DNA of 43,224 nucleotides from RUG14871 sp045539425. Lineage in GTDB: Bacteria; Bacillota_I; Bacilli_A; Erysipelotrichales; Erysipelotrichaceae. The notes below the pieces were generated by a model. That model searched no databases. It was not told the DNA's origin and worked only from the letters and a program-made list of their open reading frames with translations. The stretch lies in the NCBI GenBank assembly GCA_045539425.1, contig JAZQFH010000035.1, positions 1 to 43,224 of the forward strand, given 5' to 3'. Position numbers and translations under genes: made by a program. Positions 15,922 through 24,586 of the stretch are shown here, piece by piece (within the stretch, counting starts at the first letter, position 1; each line of letters starts with the position of its first letter).

Positions 15922-16440
15922 ATGGAAAGAAAACCAAGAAAATTCGATAATAGAAACGCTGAAAAAGAATTCGAAGAACGTGTAGTTCAGATCAACCGCG
16001 TTACTAAGGTTGTTAAAGGTGGACGCAGAATGCGTTTCAGCGCCTTAGTTGTTATCGGCGATAAAAAAGGCAGAGTCGGTTTCGGTACCGGTAAAGCCAA
16101 CGAAGTCCCGGATGCAATCAAAAAAGCAACTGAGGATGCAAAACACAATCTGATTCGTGTTCCATTAGTTGACACAACGATCCCGCATGAAGTCGTTGGA
16201 AGATACGGCGCAGGTGAAGTTGTTCTCCGTCCGGCTACGGAAGGTACTGGCGTTATCGCCGGCGGCCCGGTCCGTGCTGTCATGGAATTAGCCGGTGTCG
16301 GCGATGTCTTAAGCAAATGCTTAGGCTCCCGTACTCCGATCAATGTTGTTCGCGCAACATTCGATGGATTAAAGAACATGAAGACGTTAAGACAGGTTTC
16401 CAACTTAAGAGACCTGAAACCGGAAGAAGTTCGTTACTAG
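15922..16440 (+). CDS. rpsE: 30S ribosomal protein S5
   Basis: A 172-residue S5 of normal length, important for decoding accuracy and the mRNA entry channel. The N-terminal double-stranded-RNA-binding domain has KVVKGGRRMRFSALVVIGDKKGRVG; the C-terminal domain has GTGVIAGGPVRAVMELAGVGDVLSKCLGS. No rpmD follows: the rplO start lies only 12 bases after the stop codon, whereas most bacteria carry the L30 gene here. Confidence 0.98.
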   Translation: MERKPRKFDNRNAEKEFEERVVQINRVTKVVKGGRRMRFSALVVIGDKKGRVGFGTGKANEVPDAIKKATEDAKHNLIRVPLVDTTIPHEVVGRYGAGEVVLRPATEGTGVIAGGPVRAVMELAGVGDVLSKCLGSRTPINVVRATFDGLKNMKTLRQVSNLRDLKPEEVRY

Positions 16441-16452
16441 GAGGCGTGCAAA

Positions 16453-16893
16453 ATGAAATTAAATGAGTTACAATATGAAGTTGGTGCACGTCATGTAAGT
16501 AAGAGAATCGGACGTGGCCAGGGTTCCGGAAACGGCAAGACTGCCGGTAAGGGACACAAAGGTCAGAATGCCAGAAGCGGCGGCGGTGTTGCAATCGGTT
16601 TCGAAGGCGGCCAGAACCCGTTATGGCGTAGATTACCGAAGAGAGGTTTCACAAACTTCACACGTAAAGAGTATGCTATCATTAATGTTGAAGCATTAAA
16701 CGTTTTTGAAACAGGTACGGAAGTTACTCCGGAACTCTTAAAAGAGTGCGGTTTAGTCAAGAAACAGCTTGATGGTATCAGAGTATTGGGAAATGGTACA
16801 TTAGAGAAGGCTTTAACTGTTAAGGCCAGCAAATTCTCCAAAAAAGCATTAGAAGCGATTGAAGCAGCAGGTGGCAAAGCAGAGGTGATCTAA
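16453..16893 (+). CDS. rplO: 50S ribosomal protein L15
   Basis: A 146-residue L15 of normal length, a late assembly protein of the 50S subunit. The glycine-rich start region (GRGQGSGNGKTAGKGHKGQNARSGG) and FEGGQNPLWRRLPKRGF are canonical. GAGGCG lies upstream of the ATG. It ends one base before the secY start, so the two are probably coupled in translation. Confidence 0.97.
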   Translation: MKLNELQYEVGARHVSKRIGRGQGSGNGKTAGKGHKGQNARSGGGVAIGFEGGQNPLWRRLPKRGFTNFTRKEYAIINVEALNVFETGTEVTPELLKECGLVKKQLDGIRVLGNGTLEKALTVKASKFSKKALEAIEAAGGKAEVI

Positions 16894-16894
16894 A

Positions 16895-18172
16895 GTGATT
16901 AAGACCTATATCAGCTTGTTTAAGAATAAAGAGATTAGAAACAGAATTCTATTCACTTTAGCCATGCTGTTGATCTATCGCTTAGGCTGTGGCATCCCGG
17001 CTCCGAGAATCGATGCAGTGAAACTGATGGCGAGCGTCAGCAATAACTCTCTCATCAACATGATGAATCTGTTAGGCGGCGGCTCCCTTCAGAGCTTCTC
17101 TGTGTTCGCATTAGGTGTCGGACCATACATTACTGCTAGTATCATTATTCAATTATTATCGATGGATATCATTCCATATCTGTCGGATTTAGCAAAGAGC
17201 GGTCAGCAGGGCAGACTGCAGTTAGACAAGATCACCCGTTATCTGGCGGTCGTCATGGGTTTCGTTCAGGCATTCACTATGATCTATGCCTACGACGTAA
17301 GCTATGGCATCGTGATCAACGGCGGTGTTGCAAACTATCTGTATATTGCCACGATCCTGACAGCTGGAACCATGTTCCTCTGCTGGCTGGGTGACCGGAT
17401 CTCTATGCATGGTATCGGAAACGGTACATCCATGATTATCTTTGCCGGTATCGTAGCTGGTTTACCATACCAGTTCCGTACGGTTTTCAAAGATTTGACG
17501 GAAAAAAGTGCGGCTGGCGGAACTTTAGTCTTCGTACTGTACTTACTGGCTTACTTACTGTTAGTCATCGGCGTCATCTTCATGAGCCAGGCTACAAGAC
17601 GTATCCCGATTCAGTACTCCAACAGTTCCGTGTCGCGTGGTCGTAATGACATGACGTTCTTACCTTTAAAGATAAACAGCGCGAGTGTCATGCCGGTTAT
17701 CTTCGCTCAGGCAATCATGACCGGTCCAAAGACCATTATGAGTTTCTTCCCGGCTAATGCTTTCTCCAGAGCATTCAGCACCATCTTCGATACAAGTAAG
17801 TGGTGGGGCTTGATTATTTATGCCATTCTGATTATCTTATTCACATTCTTCTATACGGATCTTGAAGTGGATCCGGAAAAGATCGGTGAAAACTTAAGCA
17901 AGAACGGCAGCTACATTCCGGGCGTCCGTCCGGGCAACGATACAGTGAACTATGTCAGAACAATTCTGAACCGGATCACATGCATCGGCGCTGTAGCGTT
18001 AACATTCATCGCCTTATTACCATATCTGCTTGTCATGTGTACTCCGTTACCGGACAGCGTCAGCTTAGGCGGTACGGGTATCATTATCGTAGTCGGCGTT
18101 GCCTTAGAGACAATGAAGGATCTCGTCGGCAAATTAACTCAGAAGAATTATAAAGGATTCGCGGGGAAGTAA
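16895..18172 (+). CDS. secY: Preprotein translocase subunit SecY
   Basis: A 425-residue SecY of normal length, the central channel of the Sec protein export system. About ten hydrophobic membrane segments are seen. The N-terminus has the family motif RILFTLAMLLIYRLGCGIPAPRID, and the plug region SLINMMNLLGGGSLQSFSVFALGVGPYITASI follows. The cytoplasmic loop RRIPIQYSNSSVSRG is conserved, while the C-terminus is short. The start codon is GTG at 16895, with GAGGTGATC ahead of it in the end of rplO. The gene adk follows after 4 bases. Confidence 0.97.
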   Translation: MIKTYISLFKNKEIRNRILFTLAMLLIYRLGCGIPAPRIDAVKLMASVSNNSLINMMNLLGGGSLQSFSVFALGVGPYITASIIIQLLSMDIIPYLSDLAKSGQQGRLQLDKITRYLAVVMGFVQAFTMIYAYDVSYGIVINGGVANYLYIATILTAGTMFLCWLGDRISMHGIGNGTSMIIFAGIVAGLPYQFRTVFKDLTEKSAAGGTLVFVLYLLAYLLLVIGVIFMSQATRRIPIQYSNSSVSRGRNDMTFLPLKINSASVMPVIFAQAIMTGPKTIMSFFPANAFSRAFSTIFDTSKWWGLIIYAILIILFTFFYTDLEVDPEKIGENLSKNGSYIPGVRPGNDTVNYVRTILNRITCIGAVALTFIALLPYLLVMCTPLPDSVSLGGTGIIIVVGVALETMKDLVGKLTQKNYKGFAGK

Positions 18173-18176
18173 AAGA

Positions 18177-18833
18177 ATGAACATATTAATTATGGGTCCT
18201 GCCGGTGTTGGCAAGGGAACAGTATCTGAAAACATCGTTGAAACGTTCAAGGTCGCTCATATCAGTACGGGCGATATGTTCCGCAGTGCAATTAAAAACA
18301 ACACAGCACTGGGAAACGAGGCAAAATCCTATATGGAGAAAGGTCTCTTAGTACCGGATGAAATCACAATTAATATGACAAAAGAAAGAATTATGCAGGA
18401 TGATTGCGCGGAAGGCTATCTGTTAGACGGCTTTCCACGCACTCTTGCACAAGCTACTGCATTTGAAGAAATCGCCAAGGAAACCAACCGTCCGATCGAC
18501 ATCGTTATCGATTTAACGATTTCGGTTGATCAGCTGGCACCGAGAATTGTGAACCGTGAGATTTGCAAGAACTGCGGCGAGATCTACAACACATTAAGTA
18601 AACCAAGTGCAGTTAAAGGAATCTGCGACAAATGTGGCAGTCCACTCGTCCACAGACCGGACGACAATCTCGAAAGCTTACAGGTTCGCCTGGCAGAGTA
18701 TGACAGATTGACAGCACCGGTCATTACCTACTTTGAGGAAAAGGGACTTGTGGTAAAAGTCGATGCCGGACAGAGCAGAGAAGCGGTCTGGAACGACGTA
18801 AAAGAGGCATTGGAGAAGTTAGTGAATGATTAG
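18177..18833 (+). CDS. adk: Adenylate kinase with zinc lid
   Basis: A 218-residue adenylate kinase (ATP + AMP to 2 ADP) of the long-lid type. The P-loop GPAGVGKGT is at residues 7-15 and is followed by the AMP site HISTGDMFR; DGFPRT is near residue 85. The LID domain carries four cysteines in two Cys-x2-Cys pairs (CKNC, CDKC), the zinc-binding form common in Gram-positive bacteria. The end overlaps the start of map by 8 bases. Its place after secY is typical of Bacillota. Confidence 0.97.
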   Translation: MNILIMGPAGVGKGTVSENIVETFKVAHISTGDMFRSAIKNNTALGNEAKSYMEKGLLVPDEITINMTKERIMQDDCAEGYLLDGFPRTLAQATAFEEIAKETNRPIDIVIDLTISVDQLAPRIVNREICKNCGEIYNTLSKPSAVKGICDKCGSPLVHRPDDNLESLQVRLAEYDRLTAPVITYFEEKGLVVKVDAGQSREAVWNDVKEALEKLVND

Positions 18834-19614
18834 TATCAAGTCTAAATATGAAATTGAACTCATGCGTGAAGCAGGAAGAATTTCAAATTTAGCCCTTTGG
18901 ACAGCGGGAAACGCAATTAAGCCTGGAATCAGTACTCTGGAACTCGATCAGATTGCAGAGGAAGTCATCCGGGCCAATGGCGCGGTACCAAACTTCAAAG
19001 GCTATGATGGATTCCCGGGAACCATCTGCGCATCGATCAATCATGTGCTGGTTCATGGAATCCCTAACAAGAAAACAGTGCTGAAATTTGGTGATATTAT
19101 CACGATTGACACCGGAGCCATGTACAAGGGCTATAACGGAGACAACGCCTACACCTTCGTGGTCGGCGATGTTCCGGAGCGTACCCACCGTTTACTGGAG
19201 GTTACGCATGAAGCCCTGTACGTAGGACTGGCCCAAGTAAAGCCGGGTGCTCATCTGTCGGATATCTCTCATGCAATCGGTGAATATGCATACAAGCACG
19301 GTTATTCCGTACCGTATGATTACACCGGACACGGGATTGGAACCGACATGCACGAGGATCCGTCAATTCCAAACTTTGGTGAACCTGGACACGGAATCAT
19401 CCTGAAAGAGGGGATGTGCCTGGCAATTGAACCTATGATTCATGCCGGGAAGCCGCAGACCCGCGTCATGAGTGACGGCTGGACGGTTATTTCCAAAGAT
19501 AAGTCGTTAACGGCTCATTATGAGCACTCCATCGTCGTAACAGCCGATGGGTATGAAATCTTAACACAGAGCAAGGAGAATAGAGAATGGGAAAGCAAGA
19601 TGTCATCGAGGTAG
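18826..19614 (+). CDS. map: Methionine aminopeptidase type I
   Basis: A 262-residue type Ia methionine aminopeptidase, which removes the initiator Met from new proteins. All metal-ligand motifs are present: DTGA, GDNAYTF, GHGIGTDMHEDP, AIEPM and the final HYEHSIVVT. No N-terminal zinc-finger extension is present. It overlaps adk by 8 bases and the infA start by 28 bases. The last residues (about 12, after EILTQ) extend beyond the conserved fold and are coded within the overlap with infA. Confidence 0.96.
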   Translation: MISIKSKYEIELMREAGRISNLALWTAGNAIKPGISTLELDQIAEEVIRANGAVPNFKGYDGFPGTICASINHVLVHGIPNKKTVLKFGDIITIDTGAMYKGYNGDNAYTFVVGDVPERTHRLLEVTHEALYVGLAQVKPGAHLSDISHAIGEYAYKHGYSVPYDYTGHGIGTDMHEDPSIPNFGEPGHGIILKEGMCLAIEPMIHAGKPQTRVMSDGWTVISKDKSLTAHYEHSIVVTADGYEILTQSKENREWESKMSSR

Positions 19615-19805
19615 AAGGCGTAGTAGAAGAAGTACTGCCAAGCACCATGTTCAAGGTGAAGCTTGTCAACGGACACACATTAATGGCTCACGTTTCTGGT
19701 AAAATCCGCATGAATTACATCCGCATTTTACCGGGGGATCGTGTGACCGTAGAGATTTCGCCTTATGATTTAACACGTGGGCGTATTACATTCAGACACA
19801 AATAG
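19587..19805 (+). CDS. infA: Translation initiation factor IF-1
   Basis: A 72-residue IF-1 of exact family length with a single S1-type OB domain. It blocks the ribosomal A site during initiation. The sequence starts MGKQDVIEVEGVVEEVLP and includes FKVKLVNGHTLMAHVSGKIRMNYIRILPGD. GAGAATAGAG lies upstream, within the map gene; the 28-base overlap is larger than the others in this operon. Confidence 0.97.
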   Translation: MGKQDVIEVEGVVEEVLPSTMFKVKLVNGHTLMAHVSGKIRMNYIRILPGDRVTVEISPYDLTRGRITFRHK

Positions 19806-19820
19806 TCTAGGAGGGAACAC

Positions 19821-19937
19821 ATGAAAGTAAGACCATCAGTCAAACCTATGTGCGATAAGTGCCGTGTCATTAAGCGTAAAGGACGCGTAATGGTAATCTG
19901 TGAAAATCCTAAACACAAACAACGTCAGGGTAACTAG
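19821..19937 (+). CDS. rpmJ: 50S ribosomal protein L36, zinc-type
   Basis: A 38-residue L36. I translated it directly from the sequence: it starts MKVRPSVKPMCDKCRVIKRK and ends HKQRQGN. The zinc ligands Cys11, Cys14, Cys27 and His32 are present, so this is the zinc-containing form. The AGGAGGGA site lies upstream of ATG 19821, and rpsM follows after 16 bases. This is the usual place for rpmJ in Bacillota. Confidence 0.96.
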   Translation: MKVRPSVKPMCDKCRVIKRKGRVMVICENPKHKQRQGN

Positions 19938-19953
19938 GAGGTAAAGAAACAGT

Positions 19954-20319
19954 ATGGCTCGTATTGCAGGTGTAGACATTCCAAACAACAAGAGAATTGT
20001 CATCGCATTAACTTATGTTTACGGTATCGGTGCATCCACTGCAGAAAAACTCTGCGCAGACACTGGTGTTAACCCGGATATCCGTGCAAAAGATTTAACA
20101 GAAGAAGATTTAACAAAATTACGTAACGCTGTTGACCATCTTCAGGTCGAAGGCGACTTACGTCGTGAAAAAACATTAAACATCAAACGTTTAATGGAAA
20201 TCGGTTGCTACAGAGGCATCCGTCACAGAAAAGGACTTCCGGTCAGAGGCCAGAGAAGTAAGACAAACGCCCGTACACGTAAAGGACCACGTCGTACAGT
20301 TGCGAATAAGAAGAAATAA
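19954..20319 (+). CDS. rpsM: 30S ribosomal protein S13
   Basis: A 121-residue S13 of normal length in the 30S head; it contacts L5 across the subunit bridge and the P-site tRNA. It starts MARIAGVDIPNNKRIVIALTYVYGIG and ends with the basic tail RGQRSKTNARTRKGPRRTVANKKK. AGGAGGTAAAG lies upstream. It is the first gene of the classical alpha part. Confidence 0.98.
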   Translation: MARIAGVDIPNNKRIVIALTYVYGIGASTAEKLCADTGVNPDIRAKDLTEEDLTKLRNAVDHLQVEGDLRREKTLNIKRLMEIGCYRGIRHRKGLPVRGQRSKTNARTRKGPRRTVANKKK

Positions 20320-20341
20320 TGGTAAGGAGGTATATTAGATA

Positions 20342-20731
20342 ATGGCAAAAGCAAAAGTAACTCGCAAAAAGAGAGTAAAAAAGAATATTGCTAAAGGTGT
20401 AGCACATATTCATTCCACTTTTAATAATACAATCGTTACCATCACAGACGAGGGTGGAAATGCAATTTCCTGGTCCAGCGCTGGAGCATTAGGTTACAAA
20501 GGCTCCCGTAAATCCACTCCGTTCGCAGCACAGATGGCTGGCGAAGCCGCCGCGAAAGCTGCATATGATCACGGTATGAGAACTGTCGATGTCAACGTCA
20601 AAGGACCGGGTCCTGGACGTGAAGCTGCAGTTCGTTCCTTACAGACAGCCGGTCTCGAGATCACATCCATCAGTGATGTCACTCCGATTCCTCACAATGG
20701 CTGCCGTCCGCCGAAGAAACCACGTAACTAA
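20342..20731 (+). CDS. rpsK: 30S ribosomal protein S11
   Basis: A 129-residue S11 of normal length in the 30S platform. Conserved segments are GVAHIHSTFNNTIVTITD, SAGALGYKGSRKSTPFAAQ and the end DVTPIPHNGCRPPKKPRN. GGAGGT lies upstream of the ATG. The gene order rpsM-rpsK-rpoA-rplQ is standard for Bacillota, which lack rpsD at this place. Confidence 0.98.
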   Translation: MAKAKVTRKKRVKKNIAKGVAHIHSTFNNTIVTITDEGGNAISWSSAGALGYKGSRKSTPFAAQMAGEAAAKAAYDHGMRTVDVNVKGPGPGREAAVRSLQTAGLEITSISDVTPIPHNGCRPPKKPRN

Positions 20732-20752
20732 TTTTAAAAGGGAGGAAGATTA

Positions 20753-21712
20753 ATGCAAAAATTTGAAAGAGCTGATTTTAAAGTAAAAGAATACGTTGAG
20801 TCAGATAATTATGGCAAATTTGTCATCGAACCTTTGGAAAGAGGGTTCGGCACAACTCTCGGAAATGCATTAAGACGCGTTTTGCTTTCCTCTTTACCTG
20901 GTGCTGCCGTATATTCGATTAAAATCGAAGGCGTATATCACGAATTCACAGCCATTCCAGGCGTTCTTGAAGACGTTACAACGATCATCATGAACATTAA
21001 GGAATTAGTTATGAAAATCAGTGATGAAGAAATTTATACTCTTCGTATCAACGCTAAGGGACCGAAAGTTATCACTGCCGGTGATATCGAATGTCCAACT
21101 AATGTCGAAATCCTGAATAAGGATCTTGTTATCGCGACATTGGAACAAGGTGGCGTCTTAGATATGGAATTAAAGGCACGCGTAGGACGCGGCTATGTTA
21201 GCGCAGATGAAAACAAGGCGTTATATCAGGGAGCTTCCCAGGGGATCGGAACGATCTACACGGACAGCTTATACAGCCCTGCACAACGTGTTGCATACAA
21301 CATTGAAAAGACCCGTGTTGGCCAGGATGCCCGTTATGACAGTCTGGAAATGGAAATCTGGACGGATGGTACAATCACTCCGCAGATGTCCATCTCTTTA
21401 GCCAGCAAAATCCTGATCGATCACTTCTCCTTACTCGAGAATGTTCAGGATTCTGTGAAGGAAATGAACTCTGTCATTAAGGATGTCAACGGTGAAACAG
21501 TGAATAAGGGTATGGTCATGATGATCGAAGATCTCGATCTCTCCGTCCGTTCCTATAACTGCTTAAAACGTGCAGGCATCCAGACTGTGGAAGAATTAAC
21601 ACAGAAGACAGAAGATGAAATGATGCATGTTAGAAATCTGGGCAAGAAATCGCTCAAAGAAGTCAAGGATAAAATCTTGGAACATGGTCTGAGTTTTAGA
21701 TCTGTTGACTAA
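20753..21712 (+). CDS. rpoA: RNA polymerase alpha subunit
   Basis: A 319-residue alpha subunit of normal length. The N-terminal dimerisation domain has the hallmark EPLERGFGTTLGNALRRVLLSSLPG near residue 25. The C-terminal domain (from about 240), which contacts UP elements and activators, ends with the helix-hairpin-helix segment RNLGKKSLKEVKDKILEHGL. GGGAGGAAG lies upstream, and rplQ follows after 16 bases. Confidence 0.98.
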   Translation: MQKFERADFKVKEYVESDNYGKFVIEPLERGFGTTLGNALRRVLLSSLPGAAVYSIKIEGVYHEFTAIPGVLEDVTTIIMNIKELVMKISDEEIYTLRINAKGPKVITAGDIECPTNVEILNKDLVIATLEQGGVLDMELKARVGRGYVSADENKALYQGASQGIGTIYTDSLYSPAQRVAYNIEKTRVGQDARYDSLEMEIWTDGTITPQMSISLASKILIDHFSLLENVQDSVKEMNSVIKDVNGETVNKGMVMMIEDLDLSVRSYNCLKRAGIQTVEELTQKTEDEMMHVRNLGKKSLKEVKDKILEHGLSFRSVD

Positions 21713-21728
21713 TATTTAGGAGGATACA

Positions 21729-22085
21729 ATGAATAATCGTAAATTAGGACGTACCGCCGATCAACGTAAAGCAATGCTCAGAAATCTTGCAACAGACGTG
21801 ATCGTGTATGGTAAAATCAATACAACTTATACTCGTGCAAAAGAAACACAGGCAGTCGTTGACAGCTTAATCACTTTAGCTAAAAAAGGTGACTTAGCTG
21901 CCCGCAGACAGGCTGCTTCCTATGTCAGAAACGTCAAATGTGCTGACGGCAAAACTGCAGTTCAGAAATTATTCGATGAACTCGGACCGAAGTACAAAGA
22001 TCGTAACGGTGGTTACACTCGCGTTATCAAAACTGAAGACAGACGCGGTGATGCTTCCACGATGGCATTTATTGAATTAATCTAA
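21729..22085 (+). CDS. rplQ: 50S ribosomal protein L17
   Basis: A 118-residue L17 of normal length near the peptide exit. It starts MNNRKLGRTADQRKAMLRNLATDVI and keeps the family pattern TTYTRAKETQAVVDSLITLAKKG, ending NGGYTRVIKTEDRRGDASTMAFIELI. The typical first part MxxRKLGR(T/D) is intact. It is the last gene of the operon; a strong terminator follows 15 bases later. Confidence 0.98.
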   Translation: MNNRKLGRTADQRKAMLRNLATDVIVYGKINTTYTRAKETQAVVDSLITLAKKGDLAARRQAASYVRNVKCADGKTAVQKLFDELGPKYKDRNGGYTRVIKTEDRRGDASTMAFIELI

Positions 22086-22100
22086 TTCAGCACGCAGACA

Positions 22101-22131
22101 GGCTTCCATGAAGACATGGAGGCCTTTTTTT
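22101..22131 (+). terminator. Terminator of the ribosomal protein operon
   Basis: The stem GGCTTCCATG/CATGGAGGCC (one mismatch) with loop AAGA is followed by seven Ts. No other terminator is seen between rpsJ and this site, so the whole of 7964-22085 can be one transcript. Confidence 0.93.
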
Positions 22132-22175
22132 ACGTGATGTGTTACAATGAAACTGTTAGAAAATGAGGTAGTAAC

Positions 22176-23210
22176 ATGATTAAAATTGGAACCATCGGAT
22201 CCGGATTTATCGTCGAAGGTTTTATCGGCGCAGTTAAGCAAACGGAAGGCGTTGAAATCAAAGCTGTCTATTCAAGAACACTCGAGCGCGCAAAGGAATT
22301 TGCGGAAAAAAATGATGTGGAAAAGTATTATGACAGTCTGGAAGAGATGATGAGTGATGAAGAGCTCAACTTCATCTACGTAGCATCTCCAAACAGCCTG
22401 CATTACCCGCAGAGCTTAATGGCGTTGCAGCACGGGAAGAACGTCATCTGTGAAAAACCGTTTGTTCCAACGAAGAAAGAGGCTCAGCATTTATACGATG
22501 TCGCAAAAGAGAATGGTTTATTCATCTTTGAAGCCATCATGCCGATCCATCTTCCGAATTTCCGCCTCATTAAGGAGAAACTGCCGGAACTCGGCAGAAT
22601 CCGCCTGATTCAGGCAAACTTCTCGCAGTATTCCTCCCGTTATGACAGATTAAAAGCAGGAATCGTCACCAATGCCTTCGATCCGGCCTTTGCGGGCGGT
22701 GCTCTGGGAGATATCAATATCTACAACCTGCATTTTGTCTGCGGTCTCTTCGGCTTCCCGAAGGAAGTCCATTATTTCCCGAATCTGTGGGAGAATGGAA
22801 TCGATGTCAGCGGAATACTCATCTTACGTTATGATGACTTTGTATGCGAACTTGTCGGCTGCAAGGATTCGGCATCGGAATGCAATGTCGTTGTCCAGGG
22901 GGATCTCGGTTACCTGAAGGTCAATTCCCAGTCCAGCCTGATTTCCGACTTTGACATCACCAATCTGAAAGACCGCTCCGTAACGCATTACTCCCTGCAG
23001 GGCTCCAAAGCGGAAGGACTGGATCGCCGTTCGGATTTCGCGAGTGTCATGGCGTTCAACCCGATGGGATACGAACTGATGGATTTCCGCGATATCTTTG
23101 AAGCCAAAGATTATGAGAAATGTTATGAACTTCTGGATTATTCCGTACATGTTATGGAAGTCTATGAAAAGGCCAGAGAAAGCGGCGGCGTTCATTTCAC
23201 CAATCAATAA
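22176..23210 (+). CDS. Gfo/Idh/MocA family oxidoreductase
   Basis: A 344-residue NAD(P)-dependent oxidoreductase. The N-terminal Rossmann fold has GTIGSGFI at residues 5-12 and the segment IYVASPNSLHYPQ. The family motif CEKPF lies near residue 95, its Lys being the expected catalytic residue. The C-terminal domain (about 130-340) is the alpha/beta substrate part. Family members act on sugars, inositols or dihydrodiols; the substrate cannot be read from the sequence. A TACAAT box at 22143-22148 and an ATGAGGT ribosome site lie upstream. It is a single-gene unit between two terminators. Confidence 0.88.
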   Translation: MIKIGTIGSGFIVEGFIGAVKQTEGVEIKAVYSRTLERAKEFAEKNDVEKYYDSLEEMMSDEELNFIYVASPNSLHYPQSLMALQHGKNVICEKPFVPTKKEAQHLYDVAKENGLFIFEAIMPIHLPNFRLIKEKLPELGRIRLIQANFSQYSSRYDRLKAGIVTNAFDPAFAGGALGDINIYNLHFVCGLFGFPKEVHYFPNLWENGIDVSGILILRYDDFVCELVGCKDSASECNVVVQGDLGYLKVNSQSSLISDFDITNLKDRSVTHYSLQGSKAEGLDRRSDFASVMAFNPMGYELMDFRDIFEAKDYEKCYELLDYSVHVMEVYEKARESGGVHFTNQ

Positions 23211-23218
23211 ACTGATTT

Positions 23219-23240
23219 GCCCGGTTTTCCGGGTTTTTTT
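23219..23240 (+). terminator. Terminator after the Gfo/Idh/MocA gene
   Basis: The short GC-rich stem CCCGG/CCGGG with a TTTT loop is followed by seven Ts. Confidence 0.88.
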
Positions 23241-23324
23241 GATGGTCAAAAGAGGAATTTGAGCCGTGATTTTATGAATGTACGTAAACAGGTGTATAAT
23301 AAAATTTAGAGGGTAACAAAAAAT

Positions 23325-23777
23325 ATGTTAAATCTCTTCCGACATCACACCTATTCCGACGATGAAATCACGATCTCCCTATCCCAGCAGTACGGCAGAG
23401 AGCCGGATGTGGGTATTGAAAAGACCTACTGTTTTAATATTTACCTGAATGATGCGGCCATGCGCAGAATCGGATATGTGGATCTGAGAATCGGCGAGAA
23501 TGAGTTCCTGTACTACCTCGGGCATATCGGTTACCGGATTGCCGAGGAATACCGCGGGCATCACTATGCGGCAAAAGCGGTGAAGCTGCTGTTGCCTTTT
23601 GCCCGGAAACAGAAGATGCGCCATCTGATCATCACCTGCAATCCGGATAATATCGCATCGAAGAAAACGATTGAGTATCTGAATGCGGATTATCTTGAAA
23701 CAGTGGAGGTGCCTTCCTGGCATGAGCTGTATCAGCGGGATGAAAAGCGGAAATGCATCTATGAAATCAAACTGTAA
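23325..23777 (+). CDS. GNAT family N-acetyltransferase
   Basis: A 150-residue acetyltransferase of the GNAT fold. The acetyl-CoA pyrophosphate-binding loop is seen as YRGHHYAAKAVKLLLPFA near residues 72-89. The segment HLIITCNPDNIASKKTIEYLNADYLETVEVP is the usual C-terminal part of this family. The acceptor substrate is unknown. A TATAAT lies at 23295-23300 and a GAGGG site upstream of the ATG. It is the first gene of a three-gene unit with the PHP phosphatase (13-base gap) and the patatin-like gene. Confidence 0.85.
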   Translation: MLNLFRHHTYSDDEITISLSQQYGREPDVGIEKTYCFNIYLNDAAMRRIGYVDLRIGENEFLYYLGHIGYRIAEEYRGHHYAAKAVKLLLPFARKQKMRHLIITCNPDNIASKKTIEYLNADYLETVEVPSWHELYQRDEKRKCIYEIKL

Positions 23778-23790
23778 TCAGGGAGTAACG

Positions 23791-24585
23791 ATGAAAGCAA
23801 ATTACCACACGCATACCTATCGCTGTCACCATGCGACCATGGAAGCAGACGAAGCATACGTCCAGGCAGCCATCGCTGCTCATTTTGATATTCTGGCATT
23901 TACGGATCATTTTCCATTTGATTACACCGAGTATCCCTGTCCGTTTAACGACAGAATGACGCTGGATGAGGTGGATGGATATCTGGCCTCCGTAAACTCA
24001 CTCAGAAAGAAGTATCAGGATCAGATTCAGATCCTGAGCGGATATGAAGTGGAGTACTATCCCAATCATTTGGAGCACTATAGAAACATGCGTAAGGGCG
24101 TGGATATGATGATTCTGGGGCAGCACTTCCGCCTCTGTCTGGAAGAGGATTATGCCTTCGGCTGTACGGATGAAAATCTGGAAGAGCTCTACGAACAGCT
24201 TGAAGGAGGATTTGCGTCAGGACTTTTCAGCATGCTGGCACATCCGGACTACTTTATGATGGGAAGAGAACACTGGAATAAGGCGTGTGAGAACTTTGCC
24301 CGCAGGATTGCGGAAGCTTCCTTGAAATATGACATTCCGCTGGAAATCAATCTGGGCGGACTGAAGTATGAAAAGCGGAATATCGACGGAATCCTGCAGT
24401 ATTCCTACCCGTTCCGTCCGTTCTGGGAAATCATTGCGGAGTATCCCTGCAAGGTGATCTACGGTTATGATGCCCACGCTACTGCCAATCTGACGGATAC
24501 GGCGCGCTTAAAGGAAGTAAAGAAGATATTGGAAGGTTTATCTCTGAATCTGGTAGATACGATTCAGTTAAAAAAAGGTATTTGA
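23791..24585 (+). CDS. PHP-domain phosphatase, histidinol-phosphatase (HisJ/HisK) type
   Basis: A 264-residue PHP-superfamily metal-dependent phosphoesterase. Metal ligands are visible as His6-x-His8 (YHTHTYRCHHA), FTDHFPFD, SGYEVEYY, ILGQHF, LAHPDYF and a final YDAHA. The first of these resembles histidinol-phosphatase HisJ/HisK, but no other histidine genes are near, so another phosphoester substrate is possible. ATG 23791 has AGGGAGTAA upstream; the frame is open further left into the GNAT gene, but that part is not conserved. It ends 1 base before the next gene. Confidence 0.85.
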   Translation: MKANYHTHTYRCHHATMEADEAYVQAAIAAHFDILAFTDHFPFDYTEYPCPFNDRMTLDEVDGYLASVNSLRKKYQDQIQILSGYEVEYYPNHLEHYRNMRKGVDMMILGQHFRLCLEEDYAFGCTDENLEELYEQLEGGFASGLFSMLAHPDYFMMGREHWNKACENFARRIAEASLKYDIPLEINLGGLKYEKRNIDGILQYSYPFRPFWEIIAEYPCKVIYGYDAHATANLTDTARLKEVKKILEGLSLNLVDTIQLKKGI

Positions 24586-24586
24586 T

